From contig NZ_KV440953.1 of the NCBI RefSeq assembly GCF_001636425.1, forward strand, positions 4,150,001-4,214,000: a stretch of 64,000 nt of DNA. Reading direction: 5' to 3'. Position 1 is the first letter of the stretch. Every line of letters starts with the position of its first letter. The position numbers and the translations under genes were made by a program. This document shows, piece after piece, positions 23,432 through 32,250 of this stretch. The notes beneath the pieces were generated by a model, which saw nothing but the letters and a program-made list of their open reading frames with translations, was not told the origin of the DNA and made no database searches. This DNA is from Heyndrickxia acidicola (GTDB lineage Bacteria; Bacillota; Bacilli; Bacillales; Bacillaceae_C).

Positions 23432-24379
23432 ATGAAGCATCGAAATTTGGGAAGAACAGGTCTAAAGGTCAGCGAAATCAGCCTCGGAAGTTGGCTTACA
23501 TACGGGAATTCCGTTGAAAAAGAAACCGCTGCAAAAACGATAGACACTGCCTATGAACTAGGGATTAACTCCTTCGACACGGCAAATGTGTATGCCATTG
23601 GAGAAGCTGAAAAAATCGTTGGGGAGGCCCTTAGCAAATATCCTCGTGAATCCTATGTTCTCGCTACAAAGGTATTCTGGCCGATGGGAGATGGGCCAAA
23701 CGACCGCGGACTTTCAAGAAAGCATGTGTTTGAACAGCTCCATGCAAGCCTAAAGCGCCTAAATCAAGAGTATGTCGACATTTACTACTGCCACCGCTAT
23801 GATAAAAATACTCCAGTAGACGAAACGCTTCGTACTATTGATGACATGGTGCGCCAGGGAAAAGTCCTTTATGTTGGTGTCAGCGAGTGGACAGCACAGC
23901 AAATTCAGGAAGGGCTTGGAACAGCCGATAAGTATCTGCTGGACCGCATCGTCGTCAACCAGCCTGTCTACAACATGTTAAACCGCTACATCGAAAAGGA
24001 TGTCATCCCTGTCAGTGAAGCGAACGGCATTGGGCAAATTGTGTTTTCGCCGCTTGCTCAAGGTATTTTAACAGGAAAGTATACCGATACAAAAAATCTT
24101 CCGGAAGGCTCAAGAGCAGCTGATCCAAAATCAAACCAATCCATGAAATCCACGCTGACAGAAGAGAATCTGGCAAAAGTAAAACAGCTGGAGGGTGTAG
24201 CAAAAGAATTGGATGTTAAGCTTTCACAGCTTGCATTAGCTTGGATTCTGCGCCAGCCGAACGTGGCAAGCGCATTAATTGGCGCAAGCAAATCAGTTCA
24301 GGTTCACGAAAATGTAAAAGCGCTCGACATCGTCCTTTCAGAAGATGTTCTCCAAAAAATTGAAAGCATTTTACACTAA
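23432..24379 (+). CDS. Aldo/keto reductase (Kv-beta/YghZ-like group)
   Basis: The start at ATG 23432 follows AGGAGGAT. The 315-residue NADPH-dependent enzyme has the catalytic tetrad: D and Y in F-D-T-A-N-V-Y near 50, K in L-A-T-K-V-F near 81 and H in Y-Y-C-H-R near 116. The Y-C-H-R-Y-D segment and the C-terminal L-I-G-A-S-K-S-V-Q-V-x-E-N fit the potassium-channel beta-subunit-like branch. It probably reduces small aldehydes or methylglyoxal. Single gene with its own terminator. Confidence 0.88.
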   Translation: MKHRNLGRTGLKVSEISLGSWLTYGNSVEKETAAKTIDTAYELGINSFDTANVYAIGEAEKIVGEALSKYPRESYVLATKVFWPMGDGPNDRGLSRKHVFEQLHASLKRLNQEYVDIYYCHRYDKNTPVDETLRTIDDMVRQGKVLYVGVSEWTAQQIQEGLGTADKYLLDRIVVNQPVYNMLNRYIEKDVIPVSEANGIGQIVFSPLAQGILTGKYTDTKNLPEGSRAADPKSNQSMKSTLTEENLAKVKQLEGVAKELDVKLSQLALAWILRQPNVASALIGASKSVQVHENVKALDIVLSEDVLQKIESILH

Positions 24380-24424
24380 ACCAGCAGCATAAATGACATA
24401 TATCAATGCCATAGAATAAGGCCT

Positions 24425-24455
24425 AAAGCCCCGGAATTAAACTGGGGCTTTTTTG
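24425..24455 (+). terminator. Terminator of the aldo/keto reductase gene
   Basis: AAAGCCCC/GGGGCTTT stem followed by T6. Confidence 0.85.
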
Positions 24456-24479
24456 ATGCGCCTAAATATTAAAAATAGA

Positions 24480-24508
24480 TTGATAATTAACAGATGAGGA
24501 TATATAAT
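24480..24508 (+). promoter_or_regulatory. Sigma-A promoter of the ArsR-type regulator and MFS operon
   Basis: TTGATA at 24480-24485 and TATAAT at 24503-24508 with 17-base spacing. Confidence 0.85.
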
Positions 24509-24518
24509 CAAATTAAAT

Positions 24519-24546
24519 TAAACGTTCAAATAAATTTGTACGTTTA
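24519..24546. promoter_or_regulatory. 28-bp palindromic operator
   Basis: TAAACGTTCAAAT and its inverted copy ATTTGTACGTTTA flank a 2-base centre, with one mismatched position in each arm. It lies 10 bases after the -10 box, over the expected transcription start, and 27 bases before the regulator gene. This is where an autorepressor would bind. Confidence 0.75.
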
Positions 24547-24573
24547 ATAAAATTAGAAAGGATTTGTGCAGCA

Positions 24574-25131
24574 ATGAAACAGCTTGACGTTTTGGATATC
24601 ACCTCATTTGAACAAGCAAAAGTACTTTCCCATGAATTAAGAAGGAGAATTCTGTCTCAATATACGGATAATCAAGTTCCACGCACTGCCAAGCAGCTGG
24701 CAGACCAGATGAATCTCCCTGCCTCCAAGGTTCATTACCACGTCCGTGAACTGGTGAAAGCAGGCCTCCTAGGTCTAACCGGCACAAATGAGGTCAATGG
24801 AATTGTTGAGAAATACTATCTGCCTGTTGCAAAGGATTTTCGTATCGTCTTAAAAGATATGGACACTCAACTGGAGGGCAAGCAAAAAATCATTAACCAA
24901 ACTCTTACGGAATTTAGAAAAGGTTTTTTGCAGGCAATGGCAGAGGAAGCTGAAAACAGTATGCTCGATGTATATCATCTGCATTTAACGGCTTCCGAAA
25001 AAGAGGAACTGACAAAGGAAATAAAGTCTCTCGGAGAAAAATGGCATCAAAAAGTAAAAGAAAGAGAGACAGATGAGATGAAGTCGCAATATGAAATTGT
25101 ATTGTCTGTTTATAAAAAGGAATCTGATTAG
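24574..25131 (+). CDS. ArsR-like winged-helix transcriptional regulator
   Basis: The 185-residue protein has an N-terminal winged helix (S-H-E-L-R-R-R-I-L, T-A-K-Q-L-A-D-Q-M-N, P-A-S-K-V-H-Y-H-V-R-E-L as recognition helix, residues 18-62) and a long helical C-terminal part with acidic residues. No metal-binding cysteines are visible, so it is likely a drug- or ligand-responsive repressor of the HTH_20 type. The gene is followed after 18 bases by an MFS transporter. A palindromic operator lies over its promoter. I infer repression of the efflux operon that is relieved by the exported compound. Confidence 0.85.
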   Translation: MKQLDVLDITSFEQAKVLSHELRRRILSQYTDNQVPRTAKQLADQMNLPASKVHYHVRELVKAGLLGLTGTNEVNGIVEKYYLPVAKDFRIVLKDMDTQLEGKQKIINQTLTEFRKGFLQAMAEEAENSMLDVYHLHLTASEKEELTKEIKSLGEKWHQKVKERETDEMKSQYEIVLSVYKKESD

Positions 25132-25149
25132 AGAAAGGAAGAACAGGAA

Positions 25150-26457
25150 ATGAAATCGTTTATCGCAATCTGGGCAGGACAGTTCGGCTCTTTGATTGGT
25201 TCGAGTTTGACCTCCTTTGCCCTTGGGGTGTACGTCCTGCAGAAAACAGGATCTGTTTCGCAGTTTTCCTTCATTCTTTTATGTATGACGGTGCCTGGAC
25301 TGGTGCTGGCACCCTTAGCTGGTGTTCTGGTCGATAAGTGGAGCCGGAAGCGCATGATGATTGCCAGCGATCTTCTTGCTGGTTTTTCCACATTGGGGAT
25401 TGCAGCCATTTTGTTTTTCTCCCATCTGGAGCTTTGGCAAATTTATCTCTCAGTAGCCTTGTCCTCGATTGCAGGGATTATTCAGTTTCCTGCCTATCAG
25501 GCCATTGTTTCACAGCTCGTTGAAAAAAAGCATCTGGGCCGGGCGAATGGTTTAATCCAATTGTCGGATGCATCCGGCTCCATTATCGCACCGCCGCTTG
25601 CAGGCATTTTATTGCCGCTGATCCACCTGAAGGGGATCTTCATCATAGACTTCTTTTCCTTCTTCCTTGCGATCTTTTCAATCCTCTTCATTCCAATTCC
25701 TCATACTAGAATGCAAACGGAAACCTCCAAAAAACAATCAATCTTGCAGGAAATGAAAGAAGGGCTCGACTATCTTTTACAGCATAAAGGACTGCTGTGG
25801 CTCCTAACCTATTTTGCTTTTACCAATTTCCTGTTTGGCTTCGTCAATGTCTATACACAGCCGCTTATCCTCTCACTAGGAACAACCAGGGACTTAGGGT
25901 TTGTCCTATCTTGTTTAGGCACAGCCATGGTTGCCGGAGGGGCGGTCATGAGCGCATGGGGAGGTCCGAAAAGAAAAGCGCTTGGCGTTCTGTTCTTTGG
26001 TGTCATCAGTGCCTTCTTTTTTACCCTGATTGGAGTCAATAAATCCATCTTTTCCATCAGTGTGTTCTTGTTTCTCAGCTTCTTCTTTCTTCCTTTTGGC
26101 AACAGCTGCTCACAGGTCATTTGGCAAAGCAAGGTAGAGACAAATATCCAAGGACGGGTGTTTGCCCTAAGAAGAATGATTGCAATGTCCCTGATGCCGG
26201 TTTCTTACTTGCTTTCAGGGCCATTGGAGGAAAAAATTCTTGCACCACTTATGGAAAAAGGACAGATGGGGCAGCAGCTTTTAGGAGGGTGGCTTGGTTC
26301 AGGGGAAGCTGGAGGAATCCGTCTTTTCTACATTGCCATCGGCATTAGCTGGATTCTTCTGTCGCTTCTCTTGTGGTTGAAGCCGGAAATTAAAGGACTG
26401 GATGAAGGCTATCAAAAAGAAAAGAAGCTTCAAGCGGCTGCAGCGCTGGAAAAATAA
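25150..26457 (+). CDS. MFS transporter, DHA3-type
   Basis: The 435-residue protein has 12 predicted helices. The first is W-A-G-Q-F-G-S-L-I-G-S-S-L-T, and motif A-like L-A-G-V-L-V-D-K-W-S-R-K-R lies near residue 60. The G-R-V-F-A-L-R-R-M near 337 is typical of the DHA3 (macrolide exporter-like) branch. GAAAGGAAG precedes the ATG. It is co-transcribed with the ArsR-like regulator upstream and ends with a terminator. Export of a drug or toxic compound is likely; the substrate is unknown. Confidence 0.87.
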   Translation: MKSFIAIWAGQFGSLIGSSLTSFALGVYVLQKTGSVSQFSFILLCMTVPGLVLAPLAGVLVDKWSRKRMMIASDLLAGFSTLGIAAILFFSHLELWQIYLSVALSSIAGIIQFPAYQAIVSQLVEKKHLGRANGLIQLSDASGSIIAPPLAGILLPLIHLKGIFIIDFFSFFLAIFSILFIPIPHTRMQTETSKKQSILQEMKEGLDYLLQHKGLLWLLTYFAFTNFLFGFVNVYTQPLILSLGTTRDLGFVLSCLGTAMVAGGAVMSAWGGPKRKALGVLFFGVISAFFFTLIGVNKSIFSISVFLFLSFFFLPFGNSCSQVIWQSKVETNIQGRVFALRRMIAMSLMPVSYLLSGPLEEKILAPLMEKGQMGQQLLGGWLGSGEAGGIRLFYIAIGISWILLSLLLWLKPEIKGLDEGYQKEKKLQAAAALEK

Positions 26458-26480
26458 AATACTTCTCTGCTTTAAAATAG

Positions 26481-26530
26481 AAAGGCTAAAGGCAAAAGAG
26501 GTCAGTGCCAACTTACGCCTTTAGCCTTTT
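26481..26530. terminator. Bidirectional terminator
   Basis: AAAGGCTAAAGGC/GCCTTTAGCCTTT stem between the MFS gene (+) and the dioxygenase gene (-). Confidence 0.8.
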
Positions 26531-27335
26531 AATGAATTTCCGCACAGATGAGCCCGAAGTAGGTGGGCACTTCATATGAAAGAAGATCAGTATGTCGGAT
26601 GTCTGCAGGAATGGTGCCTGCCAGAATCATGGTTTGCCAGATGCCGTCCGGCTTTGCTGCATCTACATATTCCGGGTCAAATTCGCTCATCTTCTCGAGT
26701 TGTCCGGACTTGATCAGTGTCACAACATCTTCATCCAATAGCTTCGCTGCAGGGTTGTATCCATACGGTCCGCTTTCATGATGAGCGTGTGACCAGTCGC
26801 AGCTTGCAATCAAGCCTACTCTCAGCTTTGTCCGTTTTACAGCCTGGGCGAGAACCTCTCCAAAACGATAATGGACATCGAGCGGCACCTCGCGTGAAGG
26901 GGTAATGACGACAATGGGTACATCCGGCATAAAGGAAAGCGGCACGATGGCTCCCCAATCCAGCTGGAGGCAGGAGATGGGACCGGCGCTTGTACCATAA
27001 TTGATCGTAGCGGCAGGGAGCGCATTTTCCTTGGCAGCCTCTGTGATGCTTAAGGCAAGGTTCCGTTCCACCAGGCGTTCCATGCGATAGACACTGCCGT
27101 TTTCTTCCACAATGCCTTCCATGCGCTCACTGTTGCTGATGGAAAAAAAGCCTTCTACTCTTGTTCCATGAGGTGTCAAAACGATAATGGCATCCGGTTT
27201 TGCCGCCTGCATTCTTTCTCCAAGCTCCTGCATGCTGTCTCGTGTTTTTTGCATACGTGAGGGATGGCTTCCTTTCAGCTCCGGAATGATTTCCCCGCCG
27301 TGGGGAGCAATACACGCAAAAACAAATGGGTTCAT
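26529..27335 (-). CDS. Class III extradiol dioxygenase (LigB-type) superfamily protein
   Basis: The 268-residue protein has the LigB layout: A-P-H-G-G-E near residue 10 with the first histidine, L-T-P-H-G near 54 with the second, and D-W-S-H-A-H-H-E near 180. These are candidate Fe(II) ligands of aromatic-ring dioxygenases or of the related MEMO family. AGGAG lies before the ATG. The true substrate is unclear because no aromatic-degradation genes are near. It is a single gene, convergent with the MFS gene. Confidence 0.8.
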   Translation of the reverse strand: MNPFVFACIAPHGGEIIPELKGSHPSRMQKTRDSMQELGERMQAAKPDAIIVLTPHGTRVEGFFSISNSERMEGIVEENGSVYRMERLVERNLALSITEAAKENALPAATINYGTSAGPISCLQLDWGAIVPLSFMPDVPIVVITPSREVPLDVHYRFGEVLAQAVKRTKLRVGLIASCDWSHAHHESGPYGYNPAAKLLDEDVVTLIKSGQLEKMSEFDPEYVDAAKPDGIWQTMILAGTIPADIRHTDLLSYEVPTYFGLICAEIH

Positions 27336-27454
27336 CTTTTACAACTCCTCTGCTCCTAAAGCTCGTCCTAGTATAGATACGACATTTTTTGTTATTTTCC
27401 TTTTATGAAGGAGCGATTCATCCTGCTGTTTCCAATTCGATATTGGTAATGCGA

Positions 27455-28099
27455 TTATCATCCTGCTGGGTCTCCGCAAACACGCTGATCCCGCAGGAGT
27501 CTCGCTTCTTCCGCGCCAATCAACCTTTGAATTAAATCCAAATTGGGAATGTACATAGGCATAGGCAGCGTTCTGATCATCCTGCTGGGTTGATTTGCGC
27601 TGGAGGCACTCGCTTTCCGCGGGGCGGTTGCGGAGCCTCCTCGTCGCTGCGCTCCTGCGGGGTCTCCCCAAACACGCTGATCCCGCAGGAGTCTCGCTTC
27701 TTCCGCGCCAATCAACCTTTGAATTAAATCCAAATTGGGAATGTACATAGGCATAGGCAGCGTTCTGATCATCCTGCTGGGTTGATTTGCGCTGGAGGCA
27801 CTCGCTTTCCGCGGGGCGGTTGCGGAGCCTCCTCGTCGCTGCGCTCCTGCGGGGTCTCCCCAAACACGCTGATCCCGCAGGAGTCTCGCTTCTTCCGCGC
27901 CAATCAACCTTTGAATTAAATCCAAATTGGGAATGCACATAGACATAGGCAGCGTTCTGATCATCCTGCTGGGTTGATTTGCGCTGCAGGCACTCGCTTT
28001 CCGCGGGGCGGTTGCGGAGCCTCCTCGTCGCAAGCTCCTGCTGGGTCTCCGCAAACACGCTGATCCCGCAGGAGTCTCGTGCCTTCCGCTCCAATCCAC
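27455..28099. repeat. 192-bp tandem repeat, three full periods plus partial ends
   Basis: The sequence repeats with periods of 192, 192 and 191 bases (marker CACGCTGATCCCGCAGGAGT at 27481, 27673, 27865 and 28056). Each unit has the hairpin CTCCTGCGGG/CCCGCAGGAG and the GC-rich block CACTCGCTTTCCGCGGGG. The GC content is much above that of its neighbours. The period is a multiple of three, which creates long false minus-strand reading frames of 251 and 213 codons made of 64-residue repeats without a ribosome binding site; I do not regard these as genes. GC-rich intergenic repeats of this kind are common in Bacillus, but tandem copies are less so. Confidence 0.9.
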
Positions 28100-28200
28100 A
28101 TAGAATTCAGATCACTACGGGGGTTTTACTAAGAGAATGGATTCAGCCCTCAACATGCAGCGGAAAGCAACCTGCAGGAAGAATAGAGCATTTGCCACAA

Positions 28201-29304
28201 TCATTTTGGCAGAGAAGCCTGTTTTGAATTCTTCACTTTTTTCACTAGGATGACTGTTATACAAAGAAGCGGCACATAAATATAATTCAGCAGGAATCCG
28301 AATTCTGAAAGCGTCTGAAGCAGGGAATCAATTTGCAGACGTGTTTTTAAAAAAGGCAGGCAGAATAGGCAAACCATGCAAATGAGGACAACGCCAATTC
28401 GCTGGTTGAGCTTCACTGTCCTTTTTAAAATCCGCGACGCACACCAGATATAGGTACAGACATTCGGCAAAATAATGAGGCACCAGTTTGCTATTCCGAT
28501 ATATTCAAAGCGCTCTACAACTGGAAGGTCAATTATTTTAAAAACGGATAAAGTAGGCCATATTTCCTTAATCAATTGCTCCTGTGTAAAAAATGCAAAG
28601 GAAACAAAGGTGACATATGTGTATAAAAGGGTAGTAAATCCTATTCCTAAATGAATCCACTTCTTCGATCTTTCAGGATTTTTTATAAAAGGATAAAAGA
28701 ATAGTACGGATTCATAGCCTAAATAGGTTAAAGACATATCCTGAGAAGCCAGTAAAATTTCTTTTCCCGAATGGTCAAAAAGAGGCAGGAAGTGACGGAA
28801 ATCATGAAATTGCAATGCCAGGCCAAAAATAAAGATAATATAAAAAGGAAGAACAAATGCAAAGAAGGATACACCAGCAATGGTTCGAAAGCCTCCAAAT
28901 ATGATATAGATACATAGCAGCAAAAAAGCAGTGCCAAACCAAAAGGTACTGAAATCGGGAAACATCCAAACTTCCACTACTTCAATATAAGAGCGTAAAA
29001 GAGTAATGCTTATGGACATAAAGTAGGCAAACCATATGAAACTAAAGAAACCGCCTATCCATTTACCCATTAGGCTGAAATGAGTATCATTGAGGTCTCC
29101 GCTGCTTTTTTCCATCAGCCTGTACATAAACCATACCACCAGATTTGTACTGAGACCGGCGAGGATGACGGAAATCCAGCCATCATATCCTGCAATACGT
29201 GCAATAATGCGCTGAAATCCCATCGCCCCTATTCCAACCTGGTTGCCCATAAGGAAAAAGACGAGGAAAGGGGATATTTTACGGCTATCGGGAATTGGCT
29301 TCAT
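28201..29304 (-). CDS. GerAB-like spore germination permease (orphan)
   Basis: The 367-residue protein has about ten membrane helices and the pattern of the GerAB/amino-acid-permease family: K-I-S-P-F-L-V-F-F-L-M-G-N-Q-V-G at the start and A-G-Y-D-G-W-I near 39-45. GerAB proteins sense the germinant in spore receptors. Normally gerAA and gerAC lie beside it, but no such genes occur here, so it is an orphan B subunit that may pair with A/C subunits encoded elsewhere. GGAGGA precedes the ATG. The downstream flank is the 192-bp repeat. Confidence 0.85.
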   Translation of the reverse strand: MKPIPDSRKISPFLVFFLMGNQVGIGAMGFQRIIARIAGYDGWISVILAGLSTNLVVWFMYRLMEKSSGDLNDTHFSLMGKWIGGFFSFIWFAYFMSISITLLRSYIEVVEVWMFPDFSTFWFGTAFLLLCIYIIFGGFRTIAGVSFFAFVLPFYIIFIFGLALQFHDFRHFLPLFDHSGKEILLASQDMSLTYLGYESVLFFYPFIKNPERSKKWIHLGIGFTTLLYTYVTFVSFAFFTQEQLIKEIWPTLSVFKIIDLPVVERFEYIGIANWCLIILPNVCTYIWCASRILKRTVKLNQRIGVVLICMVCLFCLPFLKTRLQIDSLLQTLSEFGFLLNYIYVPLLCITVILVKKVKNSKQASLPK

Positions 29305-29472
29305 ACTTCATCCTCCAACATGATTGAAACTCTTCTAGCTAGTATGGGCATTTTAAGAGCATATTATGAAAACAGCCTGAAAAACGGATAACCCTATATG
29401 CAAATGAAGAAATGATGATCGCAACACCAAATAATTTACTGTCTGATTGGGAACGGTAAATAAGGAGTCATC

Positions 29473-29501
29473 TTGACAAAACGCAATAAAAGTAAAATAA
29501 T
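29473..29501 (+). promoter_or_regulatory. Promoter of the nagABR operon
   Basis: A perfect TTGACA at 29473-29478, with AATAAT at 17-base spacing (29496-29501) as the probable -10. Confidence 0.6.
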
Positions 29502-29515
29502 TGGTATAGACAACT
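29501..29515. promoter_or_regulatory. Likely NagR operator (dre-type site)
   Basis: TTGGTATAGACAACT overlaps the -10 region and resembles the imperfect palindromes of the T-GGTCTAGACC-A kind bound by NagR/HutC-type GntR regulators. nagR is the third gene of the operon. Confidence 0.65.
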
Positions 29516-29555
29516 ATATAACATTACGTTAGTAACGATAATGAGGTGGATGAAA

Positions 29556-30701
29556 ATGGACACACGCGTCATGATAAATGCAGACATTTATACAGGCGAA
29601 AAGCGAATCAAGAATGGATTTATCCGTTTCAAGGACACCATTATCCAGGTGGGATCCATGGATGAATATAAACTCGAACAGGCTGAAAAGGTTCTTGATG
29701 CCAAAGGCCAAACGATCATTCCAGGAATGATTGATATCCATATACATGGCGGATTCGGAATTGACACGATGGATGCAAACCCTGAAGCACTAGAGGTTCT
29801 AAGCAATAAACTGCTTGGCGAAGGAGTGACTTCTTTTTTCGCGACAACCATTACTCAGGATTATGAAGCGATTGAGAAGGCTCTTCTTTCGGTGAAAGCA
29901 GCTAAGGAAACAGGCAGAACGACGATTGAAGGAATACACCTTGAGGGTCCTTTTATTTCGGAAAAAAGAGCAGGTGCACAGCCTGTTGAATATATTTCGG
30001 AACCGGATATCGAGCTGTTTTTAAAATGGCACGAAGCATCAGGAGAACAAATTAAGCTTGTGACCTATGCGCCGGAACGGAATGGGGCGCAGGAATTTGA
30101 ATGTGTCATGCTGGAAAAAGGCATCGTTCCTTCCATGGGGCACTCGGATGCAGTGAGAGAAGAACTGATGAATAGCAAGACGACACACGCGACCCATCTC
30201 TACAATGGCATGCGCGGACTCCATCACAGGGAAGCGGGCGTAGCAGGGCATGCACTGTTGGAGGATTCAATCCAGGCAGAAATCATTGCGGATGGAATCC
30301 ACATCCATCCTGATATGGTGAACCTTGCTTATCGGATGAAAGGAGCAAAAGGCATTTCATTAATCTCCGATGCCATGCGTGCTAAGGGTTTGCCAGACGG
30401 GGAATCAGAGCTTGGCGGTCAAAAAGTCATGGTGAAAAATGGAGAGGCAAGGCTTGAAAACGGATCACTAGCGGGAAGTATATTAACGATGGACCAGGCT
30501 TTCCGAAACATCATTCAGTTTACAGGCTGTTCCATTGAAGAAGCGGTCCAAATGACGTCTGTCAATCAATCAGAGGAATTTGGGCTAAATTCAAAAGGGA
30601 AGCTTTTGCCAGGAAGAGATGCTGACTTTGTTTTATTGAACGATAAGCTTCAGGTAAAAGAAACGTATCATCTGGGAAAACGTCATCAAAGGGAGGAATA
30701 A
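29556..30701 (+). CDS. nagA: N-acetylglucosamine-6-phosphate deacetylase
   Basis: The start ATG 29556 lies 6 bases after GAGGTGG; an upstream in-frame ATG overlaps that site. The 381-residue enzyme removes acetate from GlcNAc-6-P. Metal and substrate motifs are present: I-D-I-H-I-H-G-G-F-G near 57, L-E-G-P-F near 128, G-H-S-D-A near 190, H-L-Y-N-G-M near 210 and I-S-D-A-M-R near 270 with the catalytic aspartate. It is the first gene of nagA-nagB-nagR; nagB starts 2 bases after its stop. Confidence 0.95.
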   Translation: MDTRVMINADIYTGEKRIKNGFIRFKDTIIQVGSMDEYKLEQAEKVLDAKGQTIIPGMIDIHIHGGFGIDTMDANPEALEVLSNKLLGEGVTSFFATTITQDYEAIEKALLSVKAAKETGRTTIEGIHLEGPFISEKRAGAQPVEYISEPDIELFLKWHEASGEQIKLVTYAPERNGAQEFECVMLEKGIVPSMGHSDAVREELMNSKTTHATHLYNGMRGLHHREAGVAGHALLEDSIQAEIIADGIHIHPDMVNLAYRMKGAKGISLISDAMRAKGLPDGESELGGQKVMVKNGEARLENGSLAGSILTMDQAFRNIIQFTGCSIEEAVQMTSVNQSEEFGLNSKGKLLPGRDADFVLLNDKLQVKETYHLGKRHQREE

Positions 30702-30703
30702 AC

Positions 30704-31429
30704 ATGGAAATTCGTGTTTTTGAAACAAAAGAGCAGGCAGCAAAACAAGCATTTGAAACCATCCGGGAGGGGATTGAGGCAGGGAGCGTCCGGACGCTTG
30801 GACTTGCTACCGGAAGCACTCCTTTGATGCTGTATAAAGAAATGCGAGAAGCAAAATTAGATGTGTCCAATATTACGACTGTGAACCTGGATGAATATGC
30901 CGGAATGCCGGCTGATGATCCGCACAGCTATCATTATTACATGGAGGACGAATTATTTTCTCACCTCTCCTTTAAGCAATCATTTTTGCCAAATGGCACA
31001 GCCTTGGATCTAGAAGAGGAGTGCCAGCGCTACGAAAATATTCTTCGTGAACATCCTGTTGATATTCAGGTACTGGGAATCGGAGCAAACGGACATATCG
31101 GTTTTAACGAACCAGGGACTTCATTTGATTCCGAAACGCATGTTGTCGACCTGACGGAATCCACTAGGGAAGCGAACAAGCGCTTTTTTGAAAGGGAAAC
31201 GGATGTACCGGTTCAGGCATTGTCTATGGGAATTAAATCGATCCTTTCTGCTAAAAAAATCATCCTCCTCGCGTTCGGGAGCCAAAAGGCGGAAGCGGTC
31301 CAGCAGATGGTGGAAGGAAGTGTGGATATTAATCATCCAGCATCTGTCCTTCAAACGCATCCGAATGTCTTGGTATTTGCGGATGAAGAAGCGGCCTCTC
31401 TTTTAAAACGGGGCCTGTACCATGATTGA
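30704..31429 (+). CDS. nagB: Glucosamine-6-phosphate deaminase
   Basis: The 241-residue enzyme converts GlcN-6-P to fructose-6-P and ammonia. It has G-L-A-T-G-S-T-P near 36, N-L-D-E-Y near 65 (catalytic aspartate), G-I-G-A-N-G-H-I-G-F-N-E-P near 125 with the catalytic histidine, and S-M-G-I near 173. The short C-terminus is typical of the non-allosteric Gram-positive form. It overlaps nagR by 8 bases, so the genes are coupled. Confidence 0.96.
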   Translation: MEIRVFETKEQAAKQAFETIREGIEAGSVRTLGLATGSTPLMLYKEMREAKLDVSNITTVNLDEYAGMPADDPHSYHYYMEDELFSHLSFKQSFLPNGTALDLEEECQRYENILREHPVDIQVLGIGANGHIGFNEPGTSFDSETHVVDLTESTREANKRFFERETDVPVQALSMGIKSILSAKKIILLAFGSQKAEAVQQMVEGSVDINHPASVLQTHPNVLVFADEEAASLLKRGLYHD

Positions 31430-32132
31430 TAAAAATTCGCCAATCCCGATCTATTTTCAAATTCAAGAGTATGTTCGAGAAAAGATAAAAAAGCAGGAGT
31501 GGGAGCGAGGTTCTGTTATTCCCTCCGAAAGAATATTGACAGAGGCTTTTGAGGTCAGCCGCATGACCATTCGCCAGGCGATTCAGGGCCTGGTGGATGA
31601 AGGAATCCTGGTAAGAAAACGGGGCAGCGGCACGTATGTGAATGATCAAAAAGTTGAACAGCCGCTGCAAAGTATGATGAGTTTCACCCGGCTCATGGAA
31701 TCGACAGGGATGAAGGCAGCTGCCAGAGTTCTTTCTTTTACAGAACGGAAGGCGACCGAAACGGAAGCGAATGTTCTGGAGATAGAGACAGGGTCAAGGG
31801 TCATCCACCTAGAAAGAATTCGGCTTGGCAATGAGATTCCGATTGCCATTGAGACCTCGGTCATCCCGAAAAGTCTTGCAAAGGGGCTGACAAAGGCGGC
31901 GGCTGAGCATTCCCTGTATCAATTCCTTCAGGAGAAAGCGGGCCTCCAGTTCGGAGAAGCCAGGCAGTCCATCGAGGCGGTCAGTGCAGATGAGCGTACG
32001 GCTGAGCTCCTTGACATTGCTCCTGGATCGCCGATTTTGCTCATTGAGCGGGTGGCGTCTCTTAAAAACGGCTTGCCATTTGAATATGTTCATTCCTTCT
32101 ATGCGGGGAACCGTTTCAAGTTTTATTTATAA
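31422..32132 (+). CDS. nagR: GntR-family repressor of GlcNAc use (NagR/YvoA)
   Basis: The 236-residue protein has a GntR winged helix (residues 7-73: P-S-E-R-I-L-T-E-A-F-E-V-S-R-M-T-I-R-Q-A) and a UTRA ligand domain (90-235), the HutC subgroup. NagR binds GlcN-6-P or GlcNAc-6-P and releases its operators, inducing nagAB. A matching site lies in the nagA promoter region. The gene is last in the operon and is followed by a terminator. Confidence 0.93.
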   Translation: MIDKNSPIPIYFQIQEYVREKIKKQEWERGSVIPSERILTEAFEVSRMTIRQAIQGLVDEGILVRKRGSGTYVNDQKVEQPLQSMMSFTRLMESTGMKAAARVLSFTERKATETEANVLEIETGSRVIHLERIRLGNEIPIAIETSVIPKSLAKGLTKAAAEHSLYQFLQEKAGLQFGEARQSIEAVSADERTAELLDIAPGSPILLIERVASLKNGLPFEYVHSFYAGNRFKFYL

Positions 32133-32163
32133 GGTTTTTTTGAAAAAAAAACACAATTATAAG

Positions 32164-32198
32164 CAAGCAGCGATCTCCATTTGGGACGCTGCTTTTTA
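32164..32198 (+). terminator. Terminator of the nag operon
   Basis: AAGCAGCG/CGCTGCTT stem followed by TTTAAA. Confidence 0.75.
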
Positions 32199-32250
32199 AA
32201 AATGGGGCGGACTCCTTTTCATTAGCTTTTCAATCACACAGTGAAAAAGC

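Noticed and set aside
27339-28099. Two long minus-strand genes (251 and 213 codons)
   Set aside because: They are made of a 64-residue repeat that only reflects the 192-bp DNA period; there is no ribosome binding site, and a similar reading exists in two frames at once.
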